Below, in pieces: positions 19,619 through 29,249 of a stretch of DNA of 64,000 bases. Positions within the stretch are counted from its first letter, which is position 1. Each line of letters opens with the position of its first letter. The DNA is from Salipiger thiooxidans (GTDB taxonomy: Bacteria; Pseudomonadota; Alphaproteobacteria; Rhodobacterales; Rhodobacteraceae): the NCBI RefSeq assembly GCF_900102075.1, contig NZ_FNAV01000001.1:1-64000 (forward strand). The letters run 5' to 3'. The position numbers were made by a program, and so were the translations under genes. The notes under the pieces were generated by a model. That model was not told the DNA's origin. It saw only the letters and a list, made by a program, of their open reading frames with translations, and did not search any database.

Positions 19619-20619
19619 TCCAGCTCGCCGCGCCCTGGATGCTGCTCCTGCTGCCGCTGCCGCTGCTGGTCTGGAAGCTGTTCCCGCCCCACCGCGAGCA
19701 GGAGGACGCCCTGCGCTTTCCCTTCTTCCGCCGCATCGCCGAGGCCGCGGGCGCAGAACCCCGCGCCGGTGCCGTGGTGCTGTCGCGTCCGAAGGTCTCG
19801 GTGATCGCGGCGTCGCTCTGCTGGGTCCTCGTTGTGCTGGCACTGGCCCGTCCCGAGCGGCTTGGCGCGCCGGTCACCATCGAGACTGCCGCGCGCGACG
19901 TGGTGCTCGCCATCGACATCTCGGGCTCCATGGACAGCCGCGATTTCACCGCCCCCGACGGCACCCGCAAGCAACGCCTCGCCGGGGTGCGCGACGTGGT
20001 GCGCGGCTTCGTCGAGGGCCGGGACGGCGACCGCATGGCACTGATCGTCTTCGGTTCGGCGGCCTACCTGCAGGCGCCGCTGACCGCCGATCTCGACGCC
20101 ATCCTCGCCCTGCTCGACCGGACCGAGGTCGGCATGGCCGGGCCGCACACGGCGCTCGGCGATTCCATCGGCCTCGCCATCCGCACCTTCGAAAGCAGCG
20201 AGATCGACCAGCGCCTGCTGATCCTGCTGTCTGACGGGTCCGACACCGCCAGCCGGATGGACCCGGTCAACGCCGCCGAGATCGCCGCCGGGCGCGACGT
20301 CGAGATCTTCACAGTGGGCGTCGGCGATCCCGATGCCACCGGCGAGAACCGCGTCGACCTCGACACGCTGCGCGCCATCGCCGACCGCACCGGCGGCGCT
20401 TATTTCTTCGCCGCCGACGAGGCCGCGCTGACCGCGGTCTACGAGCGCATCGACGCGCTCGCCCCGCGCGAGACCGAGACGCTTTCGTTCCGCCCGCGCC
20501 GGTCGCTGTCGTGGCTGCCGCTGGGTCTTGCCGCGCTGGTGGGCCTTGCCTCGCTGGCCTTCCTGCGGCTGCGTCTCGGGCACCGCCGGGCGCGGCGCGA
20601 CAGCGGGGCGGCGGCATGA
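19615..20619 (+). CDS. vWA-domain membrane protein (BatA-like)
   Basis: The 334-residue protein has an N-terminal membrane segment (MLLLLPLPLLVW), a second one near residues 61-78, a vWA domain with an intact MIDAS (DISGS; Asp101, Ser103, Ser105), TALGDSIGLA and LLSDGSDT motifs, and a final membrane segment (LPLGLAALVGLASLAFL). This layout is that of BatA. The vWA domain faces the periplasm and binds a metal ion and partner proteins. Start and stop both overlap neighbours by four bases. Confidence 0.87.
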   Translation: MIQLAAPWMLLLLPLPLLVWKLFPPHREQEDALRFPFFRRIAEAAGAEPRAGAVVLSRPKVSVIAASLCWVLVVLALARPERLGAPVTIETAARDVVLAIDISGSMDSRDFTAPDGTRKQRLAGVRDVVRGFVEGRDGDRMALIVFGSAAYLQAPLTADLDAILALLDRTEVGMAGPHTALGDSIGLAIRTFESSEIDQRLLILLSDGSDTASRMDPVNAAEIAAGRDVEIFTVGVGDPDATGENRVDLDTLRAIADRTGGAYFFAADEAALTAVYERIDALAPRETETLSFRPRRSLSWLPLGLAALVGLASLAFLRLRLGHRRARRDSGAAA

Positions 20620-22148
20620 GCGATCTGGCGTTCGTCCTCGAGGCCTTCCGCTTCCTGCGCCCGCTCTGGCTGCTGCTGATCCCGCTGGTGCTGCTGCTCT
20701 GGTGGTCGGTGCGCCGCGCCGACCGGCGCAAGCCGATGCTGGCCGAGGCCATCGCCCCCCACCTGCGCGAGGCGCTCACCGTCGGGCGCCGCGGCCGGCG
20801 CAGGCTGGCGCCGGTGGACAGCGTCGCCCTGATGCTGGTGCTCGCGGCCATCGGCGCCGCCGGGCCCACGTGGTCGCGCCAGCCCGACCCCTTCGCCGCC
20901 CAGTCCGCCCCCGCCGTGGTCGTGCTCGAGGTCACCGACAGCATGGAGGCCAGCGACGTCGCGCCCACGCGGCTCGAGCGTGGCAAGCAGAAGATCCGTG
21001 ATTTCCTTGACCTGCGGGCCGGCGCGCGCACCGCGCTGGTGGCCTATGCCGGCACCGCCCACGCGGTGCTGCCGATGACCGAGGATCCGCAGGTCATGGT
21101 CCCCTATCTTGAAGGCCTCTCGCCGCAGGTCATGCCGCGCGAGGGCGCCCGCGCCGCCGAGGCGCTGCAGCTCGCGCAATCGCTTCTGGCCTCCGAGGCC
21201 AGCACCGGCGGCATCCTCTTCGTGAGCGACGGCATCGACGCGGCGGACGTCGCGGCGCTGAACGCCAGCCCGCAGCCGGTGGCGGTGCTGGCGATGCTGC
21301 CCGAGGGCACGCGCGACCGGGGCATCGACTCCCTGTCGGTGCCGGTGGTGACGGTAACGGCGGATGCGGGCGACGTGCGCCAGCTGGACGCGCTGCTGAA
21401 CGCCGCCTACCGCCGCGCCCGGCTCGAGGAATCCGAGCAGCCGTGGGACGACCGCGCCCACTGGCTGGCCTGGCCCGCGGCGCTGATCCTGCTGCTCTGG
21501 TTCCGCCGCGGCTGGACCATGCGGTGGGCCGTGCTGGCCGCGCTGGCGCTGCTGCCCGGCGCCGAGGGTGCCCGCGCCGAGGGCATCGCCGACTGGTTCC
21601 TGACGCCGGACCAGCAGGGCCGGCTCGCCTACGAGAAACGCGACTACGAGCGCGCCGCCGAGCTGTTCACCGATCCGCTCTGGCGCGGCTATGCGCTTTA
21701 CAAGGACGGCCAGTACAAGGCCGCCATCGAGGTGCTCGACCGGGTCGAGACCGCGCAGGCGGCGATGGTTCAGGGCATCGCGCAGATCAAGTCGCAGAGC
21801 TACCGCGACGGCGTGCGCGCCTTCGAGACCGCCCTCGCACGCGACCCGGACTACCCCGGCGCTGCCGAGAACCTCGCGACCGCCAAGCGCATCGTCTCCT
21901 ACATCGAGACGCTTCAGGAAGGATCCGACACCGGTGAGGACACAGGCATCGGTGCCGACGAAGAGGTCTACGACAACGAAAGCGGCAGCGGCGAGGAGAC
22001 CGAGCGCCCCGCGACGGCGGGCGCCGCGATGCTCACCGCAGACCAGTGGATGACCACGGTGGACAGCCGCACCGACGAGTTCCTGCGGCTGCGCTTCGCG
22101 CTGGAGGCGTCGCAGCCAGCGCCCCCGCAGGAGGGCACAGAGCCATGA
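20616..22148 (+). CDS. vWA plus TPR membrane protein (BatB/BatC fusion-like) with altered MIDAS
   Basis: The 510-residue protein begins with a membrane segment (LWLLLIPLVLLLWW) and a vWA-like domain, then a second membrane region around residues 286-325. A C-terminal tetratricopeptide-like part follows (AYEKRDYERAAELFTDPLWRGYALYKDGQYKAAIEV) and an acidic tail. In Bacteroides these parts are separate BatB and BatC proteins. The place of the metal-binding DxSxS reads EVTDS, replacing Asp by Glu and the first Ser by Thr, so metal binding may be weakened or lost. Coupled to both neighbours by ATGA overlaps. Confidence 0.82.
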   Translation: MSDLAFVLEAFRFLRPLWLLLIPLVLLLWWSVRRADRRKPMLAEAIAPHLREALTVGRRGRRRLAPVDSVALMLVLAAIGAAGPTWSRQPDPFAAQSAPAVVVLEVTDSMEASDVAPTRLERGKQKIRDFLDLRAGARTALVAYAGTAHAVLPMTEDPQVMVPYLEGLSPQVMPREGARAAEALQLAQSLLASEASTGGILFVSDGIDAADVAALNASPQPVAVLAMLPEGTRDRGIDSLSVPVVTVTADAGDVRQLDALLNAAYRRARLEESEQPWDDRAHWLAWPAALILLLWFRRGWTMRWAVLAALALLPGAEGARAEGIADWFLTPDQQGRLAYEKRDYERAAELFTDPLWRGYALYKDGQYKAAIEVLDRVETAQAAMVQGIAQIKSQSYRDGVRAFETALARDPDYPGAAENLATAKRIVSYIETLQEGSDTGEDTGIGADEEVYDNESGSGEETERPATAGAAMLTADQWMTTVDSRTDEFLRLRFALEASQPAPPQEGTEP

Positions 22149-23413
22149 TCCGCGCAGCGCTTCTCGTGCTTGCCCTGCTCCTGCCGCTGCGGCTTGCGGC
22201 GCAGGAGGAGGCGCTCGCCCCGGAGCTTCTGGTGGAGTTCCCCGAGACCGAGGCCATCCCCGGCCAGTTCCTGAACCTGCGTCTCACGGTGCTGGTGCCG
22301 ACCTTCATGCCGAAGCCGCCGCAGTGGCCGGGCTTCGAGGCGCCGAACCTGATCGTGCGGCTGCCCGAGGGCTCCACCAATCCGACCTCGAAGCGGGTGA
22401 ACGGCGAGACATGGTCCGGGATCACCCGCCGCTACCGCATCGCGCCGATGGTGCCGGGCGACTTCACCCTGCCGCCGCAGCAGGTGCGGATCACCTATCG
22501 CAACCCCGAGGGCCTCGACGATCTGACCGCTACCCTGACGACCGGGGCCATCGTCTTCTCCGGCATCCTGCCCGAGGGGGCCGAGGGGCTCGACCCGTTC
22601 CTCGCCGCCTCGGATCTGGTGCTGACGCAGGAGATCGAGGGCACGCCCGAGGCCATGGAGCCCGGCGACAGCCTGTCGCTGCGGCTGGTCGCCGGGGTCG
22701 AGGGCGTCTCGCCGATGTTCCTGCCGCCGCTGCTGCCTCGGGTCGCGCTCGAGGGGTTGGCGGCCTATCCCGACGAGCCGCAGCTGGCCGAGACGGACGA
22801 CCGCGGCGTGCTGAGCGGCACCCGCACCGAAAGCGTGACCTACGTGGCCGAGGCCGGCGGCGGCGGCACCGTCCCGGCCGTCGATCTGCAGTGGTACGAC
22901 ATCGACGACGGCACCGTGAAGACCGCCTCGGTCGGACCGGTCACGCTGCAGGTGGACGGACCTCGGGCAACGGGCGCCGCGCCGCTCGACCTGCGCCGCC
23001 TCCTGCTTCTTGGGCTGGCCGTCGTGGTGGGGCTGGCGGTGGTGATCGCACTGCTGCGGCGGGCACTGCCGGTGCTTGCCCTCCGTCGCGAAGAGCACAG
23101 GGCCCGGATACTGGCCTCAGAGGCCCACGCCTGGCAACAGCTCTCGCAGGCGGTGGCCCGGCGCGACGACGCGGCGCTGCGCCCGGCGCTCGACCTCTGG
23201 GCCTCACGCTGCGACGGCGCCGACCCGCGCCGCACGCCGGCGGTACAGAACGCCCTGCTGGCGCTCGGGGCGGCGTGCTATGGCAGGGGCGAAACCAAGG
23301 CCCCAGCCTCCTGGGCAGCGCTTGACACGGCGCTGAGCGAGGCGCGCGGCAGGCTGCGGCGGCATCGCGACACGTCGCCCCTGCCCCCGCTCAACCCGGG
23401 CCACGCGGGCTAG
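22145..23413 (+). CDS. BatD-like exported membrane protein
   Basis: The 422-residue protein has a signal peptide (MIRAALLVLALLLPLRLAAQ), a long beta-rich periplasmic region (LRLTVLVPTFMPKPPQWPGFEAPNLIVRLPEG; YRIAPMVPGDFTLPPQQVRITY) as in BatD/oxygen tolerance proteins, a membrane segment (LLLLGLAVVVGLAVVIALL) and a helical cytoplasmic tail. It closes the MoxR-vWA cluster. BatD proteins are proposed to form a periplasmic scaffold with BatA and BatB. The convergent arsenite transporter gene ends only 2 bases further on, so little space remains for a terminator. Confidence 0.75.
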   Translation: MIRAALLVLALLLPLRLAAQEEALAPELLVEFPETEAIPGQFLNLRLTVLVPTFMPKPPQWPGFEAPNLIVRLPEGSTNPTSKRVNGETWSGITRRYRIAPMVPGDFTLPPQQVRITYRNPEGLDDLTATLTTGAIVFSGILPEGAEGLDPFLAASDLVLTQEIEGTPEAMEPGDSLSLRLVAGVEGVSPMFLPPLLPRVALEGLAAYPDEPQLAETDDRGVLSGTRTESVTYVAEAGGGGTVPAVDLQWYDIDDGTVKTASVGPVTLQVDGPRATGAAPLDLRRLLLLGLAVVVGLAVVIALLRRALPVLALRREEHRARILASEAHAWQQLSQAVARRDDAALRPALDLWASRCDGADPRRTPAVQNALLALGAACYGRGETKAPASWAALDTALSEARGRLRRHRDTSPLPPLNPGHAG

Positions 23414-23415
23414 GG

Positions 23416-24468
23416 TCAGCGCGGGTTTTCGGGGAACCGCGCCCGGGTGCGGTTGGCGAAGGCCACCAGCGACAGCATCACCGGGACCTCGACCAGAACG
23501 CCCACCACCGTGGCCAGCGCCGCGCCAGAGTTCAGCCCGAAGAGCGAGATCGCGACGGCGACCGCCAGCTCGAAGAAGTTCGACGTGCCGATCATCGCGC
23601 AGGGCGCCGCGATCCGGTGCGGCACTTTCAGGACCCATGCCGCGCCATAGGCCAGCGCGAAGATGCCGTAGCTCTGGATCAGGATCGGCACCGCGATCAG
23701 CGCGATCACCAGCGGCCGCGCAAGGATCACCTCACCCTGCAGCCCGAAGAGGATCGCCACGGTCGCCACGAGCCCCACCATCGAGAGCGGCTTCACCCGC
23801 GCTGAGAACGCCGCGATGGCCGCCTCCGAGCCCAGCAGCCGGCGCGTCAGAAGCCCGGCGAGCAGCGGCAGCAGCACGTAAAGCACGGTGGCCAGCACCA
23901 GCGTGCTCCACGGCACGGTGATCTCGGTCACGCCCAGCAGGAAGGCCACGATGGGCGCGAAGGCCACCACCATGATGAGGTCGTTCACCGACACCTGCAC
24001 CAGCGTGTAGGTGGCGTCGCCCCGGGTGAGCTGCGACCACACGAAGACCATGGCGGTGCAGGGCGCGGCGCCCAGCAGGATCAGCCCGGCCGTGTATTGC
24101 GCCGCATCCTCGGGCGCGATCCACGGCGCGAAGACACGGTCGAAGAACAGCACCGCCAGCAGCGCCATGGTGAAGGGCTTGACCAGCCAGTTCACCGCAA
24201 GCGTCACCAGCAGCCCCTTGGGCTGTCGCGCCACCCCGGCGACGGCGCCGAAATCGACGCCCACCATCATCGGGTAGACCATGGCCCAGATCAGCACCGC
24301 CACCACGAGGTTGATCGACGCCACCTCGGCCGCGGCAACCGCCCCCATCAAGCCCGGCGCCACCAGCCCGAGCGCGATGCCGCCCACCATCGCCAGCGCG
24401 ACCCAGAGCGTCAGGAACCGTTCGAAGCGGCCCATCGGGGCGGGCGCGGTGCAGGATGCGTCGGACAT
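23416..24468 (-). CDS. acr3: ACR3-family arsenite efflux permease
   Basis: The 350-residue membrane protein has ten hydrophobic segments and the ACR3-typical [34 protein letters not shown] stretch, which includes the conserved cysteine needed for arsenite transport. Near the N-terminus it has [19 protein letters not shown]. It expels arsenite from the cytoplasm using the proton gradient. It is divergent from the ArsR gene, with operator-like repeats between them. No arsenate reductase gene is nearby. Confidence 0.9.
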   Translation of the reverse strand: MSDASCTAPAPMGRFERFLTLWVALAMVGGIALGLVAPGLMGAVAAAEVASINLVVAVLIWAMVYPMMVGVDFGAVAGVARQPKGLLVTLAVNWLVKPFTMALLAVLFFDRVFAPWIAPEDAAQYTAGLILLGAAPCTAMVFVWSQLTRGDATYTLVQVSVNDLIMVVAFAPIVAFLLGVTEITVPWSTLVLATVLYVLLPLLAGLLTRRLLGSEAAIAAFSARVKPLSMVGLVATVAILFGLQGEVILARPLVIALIAVPILIQSYGIFALAYGAAWVLKVPHRIAAPCAMIGTSNFFELAVAVAISLFGLNSGAALATVVGVLVEVPVMLSLVAFANRTRARFPENPR

Positions 24469-24509
24469 GGCGGAACCTCACGGGCGGGCGGCGACGGACG
24501 CTCGCTGAT

Positions 24510-24590
24510 GTTTCGTCATTTCGGGGATTCCCGAAGTGAGAACTCAGCTAGCCGACGCCCCCTCCGCTTGTCAAGTTTCGTCATTTCGGG
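24510..24590. promoter_or_regulatory. Paired ArsR operator candidates
   Basis: The 16-base sequence GTTTCGTCATTTCGGG occurs twice in direct orientation, at 24510-24525 and 24575-24590, in the gap between the divergent ACR3 and ArsR genes. One copy lies close to each start codon. Perfect repetition in a 134-base gap fits a dual operator for the ArsR protein controlling both directions. Site function is inferred from position. Confidence 0.7.
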
Positions 24591-24602
24591 CAGGATCGAA
24601 AT

Positions 24603-24941
24603 ATGAACAAGACCACCGCCATCGACGCCTTCTCGGCCCTCGCCCACGACACGCGGCTGTCGATCTTCCAGCTGCTGGTCACCCGCGGCCCCGGGGGAAC
24701 GCCGGCGATGGAGGTGGCACGGCTGCTCGGCGCCAAGCCCTCGACGCTGTCGGGCCATCTCGCCACGCTCAGGCGCGCCGGGCTCGTCCGCGCCACCCGG
24801 CAGCAGCGCGAGATCCTCTACGCGGCGAACCTCGACACGGTGAGCGGGCTCGTCACCTTCCTGCTGCGCGATTGCTGCAAGGGCACCGGCACCGAGTGTC
24901 TCGACCTCTCGGCGCTGCTGCCCGACCGCGACGCCTGCTGA
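24603..24941 (+). CDS. arsR: ArsR/SmtB-family metalloid-responsive repressor
   Basis: The 112-residue winged-helix protein has the recognition region MEVARLLGAKPSTLSGHLATLRRAGLVRATRQQREILYAAN. Near the C-terminus is a cysteine group (DCC at about 97-99, then GTGTEC), plus a final cysteine, suited to bind arsenite. The usual ELCVC motif in the DNA-binding helix of E. coli ArsR is absent, so the sensor site is of the C-terminal type. It should repress its own gene and the divergent efflux gene until arsenite binds. Confidence 0.87.
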   Translation: MNKTTAIDAFSALAHDTRLSIFQLLVTRGPGGTPAMEVARLLGAKPSTLSGHLATLRRAGLVRATRQQREILYAANLDTVSGLVTFLLRDCCKGTGTECLDLSALLPDRDAC

Positions 24942-24963
24942 CGCCGCGGGGCCCCGGGCCGGA

Positions 24964-25647
24964 TCAGACCGGCACCAGCCGTCCCTCGTCCAGCCGCACC
25001 TGACGGTCCATGCGCGAGGCCAGCTCGAGGTTGTGCGTCGCGATCACCGCGCAGAGCCCGGTCTCGCGCACGAGGCTCATCAGCGCCCCGAACACCGTGT
25101 CAGAGGTTGCGGGATCGAGATTCCCCGTAGGCTCGTCCGCCAGCAGCAGCTTCGGCGTGTTGGCCATGGCCCGGCAGAAGGCCACCCGCTGCTGCTCGCC
25201 CCCCGACAGCGCCGCCGGCCGATGCTCGGCCCGGCTCTCGACGCCGACGCTGGCAAGCAGCGCCCGGGCGCGCTCTTCCGCGGCCGCGCGGGCGGTGCCG
25301 TTGGCGAGCTGCGGCAGCACGATGTTCTCGAGCGCGGTGAACTCGGGCAACAGGTGGTGGAACTGGTAGACGAACCCCACCTCCTGCCGCCGCAGGATGG
25401 TGCGGCGCCGGTCCGAGGCCGCCCCCAGCGCCTCTCCCGCGATGGCGACCTCGCCCCGGTCGGCGGTGTCCAGCAGGCCCGCGATGTGCAGCAGCGTCGA
25501 CTTGCCCGCCCCGGAGGGCGCCACCAGCGCCACGACCTCGCCGCGACCGACGGTCAGGTCCGCGCCGCGCAGCACGGCCACCTCGTTGGGACGGCCGGGG
25601 TTGTAGCGTTTCTCGATGCCCTCAAGGCGCAGGATTTCCTCATTCAT
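24964..25647 (-). CDS. lolD: Lipoprotein-releasing ABC transporter ATPase LolD
   Basis: The 227-residue ATPase has Walker [10 protein letters not shown], signature LSGGEQQR, Walker [13 protein letters not shown] and switch-region ATHN. The [24 protein letters not shown] segment is typical of LolD, which drives release of lipoproteins from the inner membrane to LolA. Its start overlaps the end of the LolC/E gene by 8 bases on the same strand. This pair forms a complete LolCD-type complex with a single membrane subunit, usual in alphaproteobacteria. Confidence 0.9.
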   Translation of the reverse strand: MNEEILRLEGIEKRYNPGRPNEVAVLRGADLTVGRGEVVALVAPSGAGKSTLLHIAGLLDTADRGEVAIAGEALGAASDRRRTILRRQEVGFVYQFHHLLPEFTALENIVLPQLANGTARAAAEERARALLASVGVESRAEHRPAALSGGEQQRVAFCRAMANTPKLLLADEPTGNLDPATSDTVFGALMSLVRETGLCAVIATHNLELASRMDRQVRLDEGRLVPV

Positions 25648-26926
25648 AGCGCAGCGCCTCCACGGGGTTCATCCGCGCCGCACGGCGGGCGGGAAAGATC
25701 GTCACGACGAAGGACAGCCCGAGCGAGAGCGCCATGGCGCTGAGCACGTCGCCGAATTGCAGCTTGGCGGGCAGCGAGTAGATGCCGCGCACCGCCGGAT
25801 CCCAGACCCCGCCACCCGCGACGTAGTTCACGAACGAGAAGATCGGATCGATGTAGATGGCGAAGAGACAGCCGAGGATCACCCCCAGCAGCGTGCCCAG
25901 CACCCCGGTGAAGGCGCCGCAGATGAAGAACACCCGCAGCACCGAGCCCTCGGTCAGCCCCATGGTGCGCAGGATGCCGATGTCGCGCCCCTTGTTCTTG
26001 ACCAGCATGATCAGCCCCGAGACGATGTTCATGGTGGCGATCAGCACCAGCACCGAGAGGATCACGAACATCACGTTGTCCTCGACCTCGAGCGCCCGGA
26101 GAAACGCCCCCGACGCATCCTGCCAGGTCCAGATCAGCGCGCCCTGCCCGGCCGCCTGCTGCACGCCGAGCGCGATGTCCTCGACATGCTCCGGGTCCTC
26201 GGTCATCACCTCGAGCTCGTCGGCGACACCCTCGCGGTTGAAATAGAGCTGCGCCTCCTCGAAGGGCATGTAGGCGCGGGTCCGGTCGATGTCGTAGCGC
26301 CCGGCGGTGAAGATGTAGACGACCTCGTAGCTCACCACCCGCGGCGACACCCCGAAGGCGGTCTTCACCCCGTCGGGCGAGATCAGCCGCACCTCGTCGC
26401 CGACGCCGACGCCAAGCTCGCGCGCCACGCCCGAACCGATGGCGATGCCCTCGTCGAAGCGCGCGATGTCGCCCTGCCCGGTCTCGGGATCGGCGATGCG
26501 CGGGATGGCGGCAAGGTCGTCGGCGGCGATGCCGAAGACCTCGACCCCGGCGTTGCGGCCGTTGGCGGTGCCCATGACCTGCCCCTTCACCAGCGGCGCC
26601 ACGCGGGTCACCCCCGGCACCTCCGCCACCCGCTCGGCGCGCTGGGTGTAATCGGGGAAGGTGCGCACCACCCGGCCGAACTCGTCCTCGCGGCTCTGGG
26701 CGTAGACGGTCACGTGGGCGTTGGCGCCGAGGATGGTGTCGACGAACTCGGCCCGGAAGCCCGAGCGCACCGACAGCGTGGCGATCAGCGCGAAGACCGC
26801 GAGGGTGATGCCCACGAGGCTGATCCAGGTCATCACGCTGACCCCGCCCTCGGCGCGGCGGGCGCGGAGATAGCGCCAGGCGATCATCCACTCGAAGGGG
26901 GCGAAGGGGGGCGGTGTGCTGGCCAT
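25640..26926 (-). CDS. lolC: Lipoprotein-releasing ABC transporter permease LolC/LolE
   Basis: The 428-residue protein starts with the LolC/E N-terminus ([38 protein letters not shown]), has a large periplasmic domain with [17 protein letters not shown] and [19 protein letters not shown], then three C-terminal membrane segments ending [18 protein letters not shown]. The start at 26926 is followed directly by family-typical sequence; another ATG eight codons upstream (26950) cannot be excluded. It extracts mature lipoproteins from the inner membrane using LolD. Confidence 0.9.
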   Translation of the reverse strand: MASTPPPFAPFEWMIAWRYLRARRAEGGVSVMTWISLVGITLAVFALIATLSVRSGFRAEFVDTILGANAHVTVYAQSREDEFGRVVRTFPDYTQRAERVAEVPGVTRVAPLVKGQVMGTANGRNAGVEVFGIAADDLAAIPRIADPETGQGDIARFDEGIAIGSGVARELGVGVGDEVRLISPDGVKTAFGVSPRVVSYEVVYIFTAGRYDIDRTRAYMPFEEAQLYFNREGVADELEVMTEDPEHVEDIALGVQQAAGQGALIWTWQDASGAFLRALEVEDNVMFVILSVLVLIATMNIVSGLIMLVKNKGRDIGILRTMGLTEGSVLRVFFICGAFTGVLGTLLGVILGCLFAIYIDPIFSFVNYVAGGGVWDPAVRGIYSLPAKLQFGDVLSAMALSLGLSFVVTIFPARRAARMNPVEALRYE

Positions 26927-27037
26927 GCGGGACGGCGCCTTTCGGTTCATCTGCTCGCGGCGGAAACTGGCGCGTCTCCCCCATGCGGTCAAGGCAAAGC
27001 CCGTTGAAAACGAGCGGCACGCCGATATACTCGCGCC

Positions 27038-27367
27038 ATGTTGCGCTGGACCCGACTCACCGAACGGCAGATCCGCAAGGCCGAAGCCGAGGGCAAGCTC
27101 TCGGGCCTCGAGGGCGAGGGCAAACCGCTGCCCGACCGCTCCGCCGAGGCGCATCTCGACGCGGGCGAGGCGGTGGGCTTCCGGATGATGGCCGAGGCCG
27201 GCGCCCTGCCCGAGGAGATCCGGCTCAAGGCCCAGCTCGACGCCGCCCGCACCGACTGGCAGGCCGCCAGCGATCCCGCCGAGAAGAAACGCCACATGGC
27301 CCGCATCGCCGACCTGCAGATGCGCCACGAGATCGCCCGCGACGCCCGCCGCAAGTTTTTGCGCTGA
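27038..27367 (+). CDS. DUF1992 (DnaJ homologue subfamily C28-like) protein
   Basis: The 109-residue helical protein contains the DUF1992 hallmark near its start: ERQIRKAEAEGKLSGLEGEGKPL, about residues 9-31. The rest is charged helices. Members are small cytoplasmic proteins of unknown role, related to the conserved region of DNAJC28. It stands alone, divergent from the LolC gene 111 bases away and followed by a repeat-filled gap. No catalytic residues can be proposed. Confidence 0.75.
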   Translation: MLRWTRLTERQIRKAEAEGKLSGLEGEGKPLPDRSAEAHLDAGEAVGFRMMAEAGALPEEIRLKAQLDAARTDWQAASDPAEKKRHMARIADLQMRHEIARDARRKFLR

Positions 27368-27411
27368 CCCCGCCCCGCGACAGGGCCCGCCGACACGGCG
27401 CGCGCCCCACC

Positions 27412-27650
27412 CTCCAACTTTCCAAGCAAACGCCGGGGAGTCTGCCGCGGGCAGACGGGGCAGAGCGCCTGTTCCCTCACCACCCGGCGCAACCCCCCTC
27501 TCCCCTTCCCACCAACGACAAGGTCCGCCTGCCAAGCGCGATCCCCGCCCTTCATCTTGCCAAATAAACTCCGGGGAGTCTGCCGCAGGCAGACGGGGCA
27601 GAGCCCCTCTTCCATCCCCACCGGGCGCAGCCTCCCTCTCCCCTTCCCAC
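27412..27650. repeat. Tandem intergenic repeat, two copies of about 100 bp
   Basis: Two similar blocks occur at about 27412-27511 and 27552-27650. Each holds CCGGGGAGTCTGCC, a 7-bp hairpin (GTCTGCC/GGCAGAC, at 27440-27456 and 27578-27594, loops GCG and GCA) and ends in CCCTCTCCCCTTCCCAC. The gap between the DUF1992 and aminotransferase genes is filled mainly by these. They resemble the dispersed GC-rich intergenic repeats common in Rhodobacteraceae. Confidence 0.8.
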
Positions 27651-27741
27651 ACCCCCGCCGCAACCGATCTGCCCCGCTCGGCCCCCATCACCTGCCATTG
27701 CGCTTGACCGCCTAAGCACCGGCGCAGTAGGGATTTCCTCC

Positions 27742-28857
27742 ATGACAGGACCGCGCTTTCCCGACCTCATCGCCAGCCTTCCCGCAACCGTGCCCTTCGT
27801 GGGGCCCGAGGAACTCGAGCGCGCGCAGGGCTTTGCCTTCCGCGCACGGCTCGGCGCCAACGAGAGCGTCTTCGGCCCCTCGCCCCGCGCCGTCGAGGCC
27901 ATGCGGGCGGCCGATGCGGAGATCTGGAAATATGCCGACCCCAGCCATCTCGCGCTCAAGACCGAACTGGCGGGACGACTCGGTTGCGGCCCTGCCAACA
28001 TCGTCTTCGGCGAAGGCATCGACGGGCTGCTGGGCTATCTCGTGCGTCTGCTGGTCTCGCCCGGCGACGCGGTGGTGACTTCGGACGGCGCCTATCCGAC
28101 CTTCAATTTCCACGTCTCCGGCTTCGGCGGCGTGCTGCACAAGGTCCCCTACCGCGACGACGCCGAGGACATCGCGGCGCTCTTCGCGCGGGCGGCCGAG
28201 GTCGACGCCAAGATCGTCTACCTCGCCAATCCCGACAACCCGATGGGAAGCTGCCACCCGGGCCAGGCCATCGAGGAGGCGCTGCCGCTCTTGCCCGAGG
28301 GCTGCGTGCTGGCGCTCGACGAGGCCTATATCGAGTTCGCCCCCGAGGGCACGGCGCCCGTCATCGCGATCGACCATCCCCGCGTCGTCCGCTTCCGCAC
28401 CTTCTCCAAGGCCTATGGCATGGCCGGCGCGCGGGTGGGCTACGCCTTCGGTGACGCGCCGCTGATCGGCGCCTTCGACAAAATCCGAAACCACTTCGCC
28501 ATGAACCGCGCGGCACAGGCCGGCGCGCTGGCGGCGCTGTGCGACGACGCATGGCTCGACGAGGTGCGTGGCAAGGTCTCGGCAGCGCGCGAACGCATCG
28601 CCCGGATCGCCGCCGACAACGGGCTGAGCGCCTTGCCCTCGGCCACCAATTTCGTCGCGGTCGACTGCGGCAAGGACGGCCCCCATGCCCGTGCCGTGCT
28701 GCAGGCGCTGGCCCGGCGCGGCGTCTTCGTGCGCATGCCCTTCGTGGCACCGCAGGACCGCTGCATCCGCATCAGCGCCGGCACCGAGGCGGATCTCGAC
28801 ATCCTCGCCGAGGCGCTTCCCGAGGCGCTGGCGGAGCTGCGCGAAGCAACGGATTGA
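27742..28857 (+). CDS. Histidinol-phosphate aminotransferase-like PLP enzyme
   Basis: The 371-residue fold-type I aminotransferase has RLGANESVFGPSP near the N-terminus, YLANPDNPMGS (substrate/PLP loop), LALDEAYIEF (Asp-x-x-Tyr PLP contacts) and the lysine motif RTFSKAYGMAGARVGY, where Lys forms the Schiff base with PLP. This is the HisC family pattern. It is not in a histidine operon, so it may act on another amino acid such as an aromatic one. An AGGGATTTCCTCC stretch precedes the ATG. Confidence 0.8.
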   Translation: MTGPRFPDLIASLPATVPFVGPEELERAQGFAFRARLGANESVFGPSPRAVEAMRAADAEIWKYADPSHLALKTELAGRLGCGPANIVFGEGIDGLLGYLVRLLVSPGDAVVTSDGAYPTFNFHVSGFGGVLHKVPYRDDAEDIAALFARAAEVDAKIVYLANPDNPMGSCHPGQAIEEALPLLPEGCVLALDEAYIEFAPEGTAPVIAIDHPRVVRFRTFSKAYGMAGARVGYAFGDAPLIGAFDKIRNHFAMNRAAQAGALAALCDDAWLDEVRGKVSAARERIARIAADNGLSALPSATNFVAVDCGKDGPHARAVLQALARRGVFVRMPFVAPQDRCIRISAGTEADLDILAEALPEALAELREATD

Positions 28858-28975
28858 ACGAATTCGGAGCCTCGGGAGTTACCCTTCCGAAAGGCTTCCG
28901 CGGCAAGGCTCGTCACGTAGGGTCCGCGCGTCGCGCGCCTTCGGACCCCGTTCCCTTTCGCGAGGATGCCCCGTC

Positions 28976-29179
28976 ATGGACGACCAGACCCGCCAACCGG
29001 CACCGGACTACACCAGCTCAGCGCTCTTCTTCATCTTCATCAACATGCTGTGGATCTTCGGCGTGATCTGGGTGCACTGGGGGCTGGGTGCCGTGGCCAT
29101 CGCCGGCGTCGGCGTCAATCACCTGATCACCATGCTCGACGACCGCATCAAGCGCGACGCCACCGCCCCGGACCGCTGA
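28976..29179 (+). CDS. Small membrane protein, 67 residues
   Basis: This short frame encodes one or two membrane segments (SSALFFIFINMLWIFGVIWVHWGLGAVAIAGVGVNHLI) with a polar N-terminus and a basic/acidic C-terminus. A GAGGAT site lies about 9 bases before the ATG. It looks like a 2TM-type hypothetical protein. It is 118 bases after the aminotransferase and convergent with the next gene. Function unknown. Confidence 0.6.
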   Translation: MDDQTRQPAPDYTSSALFFIFINMLWIFGVIWVHWGLGAVAIAGVGVNHLITMLDDRIKRDATAPDR

Positions 29180-29249
29180 GCGGCGACGTCGCGGGCAGGT
29201 CCTCCCCGCCCGCGACGCGTGTTCGCGCGCACCCGGCCCCGGCAAACGG

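Noticed and set aside
27412-27650. Two-copy repeat as the start of a CRISPR array
   Set aside because: Only two long imperfect copies exist, without regular spacers or cas genes.
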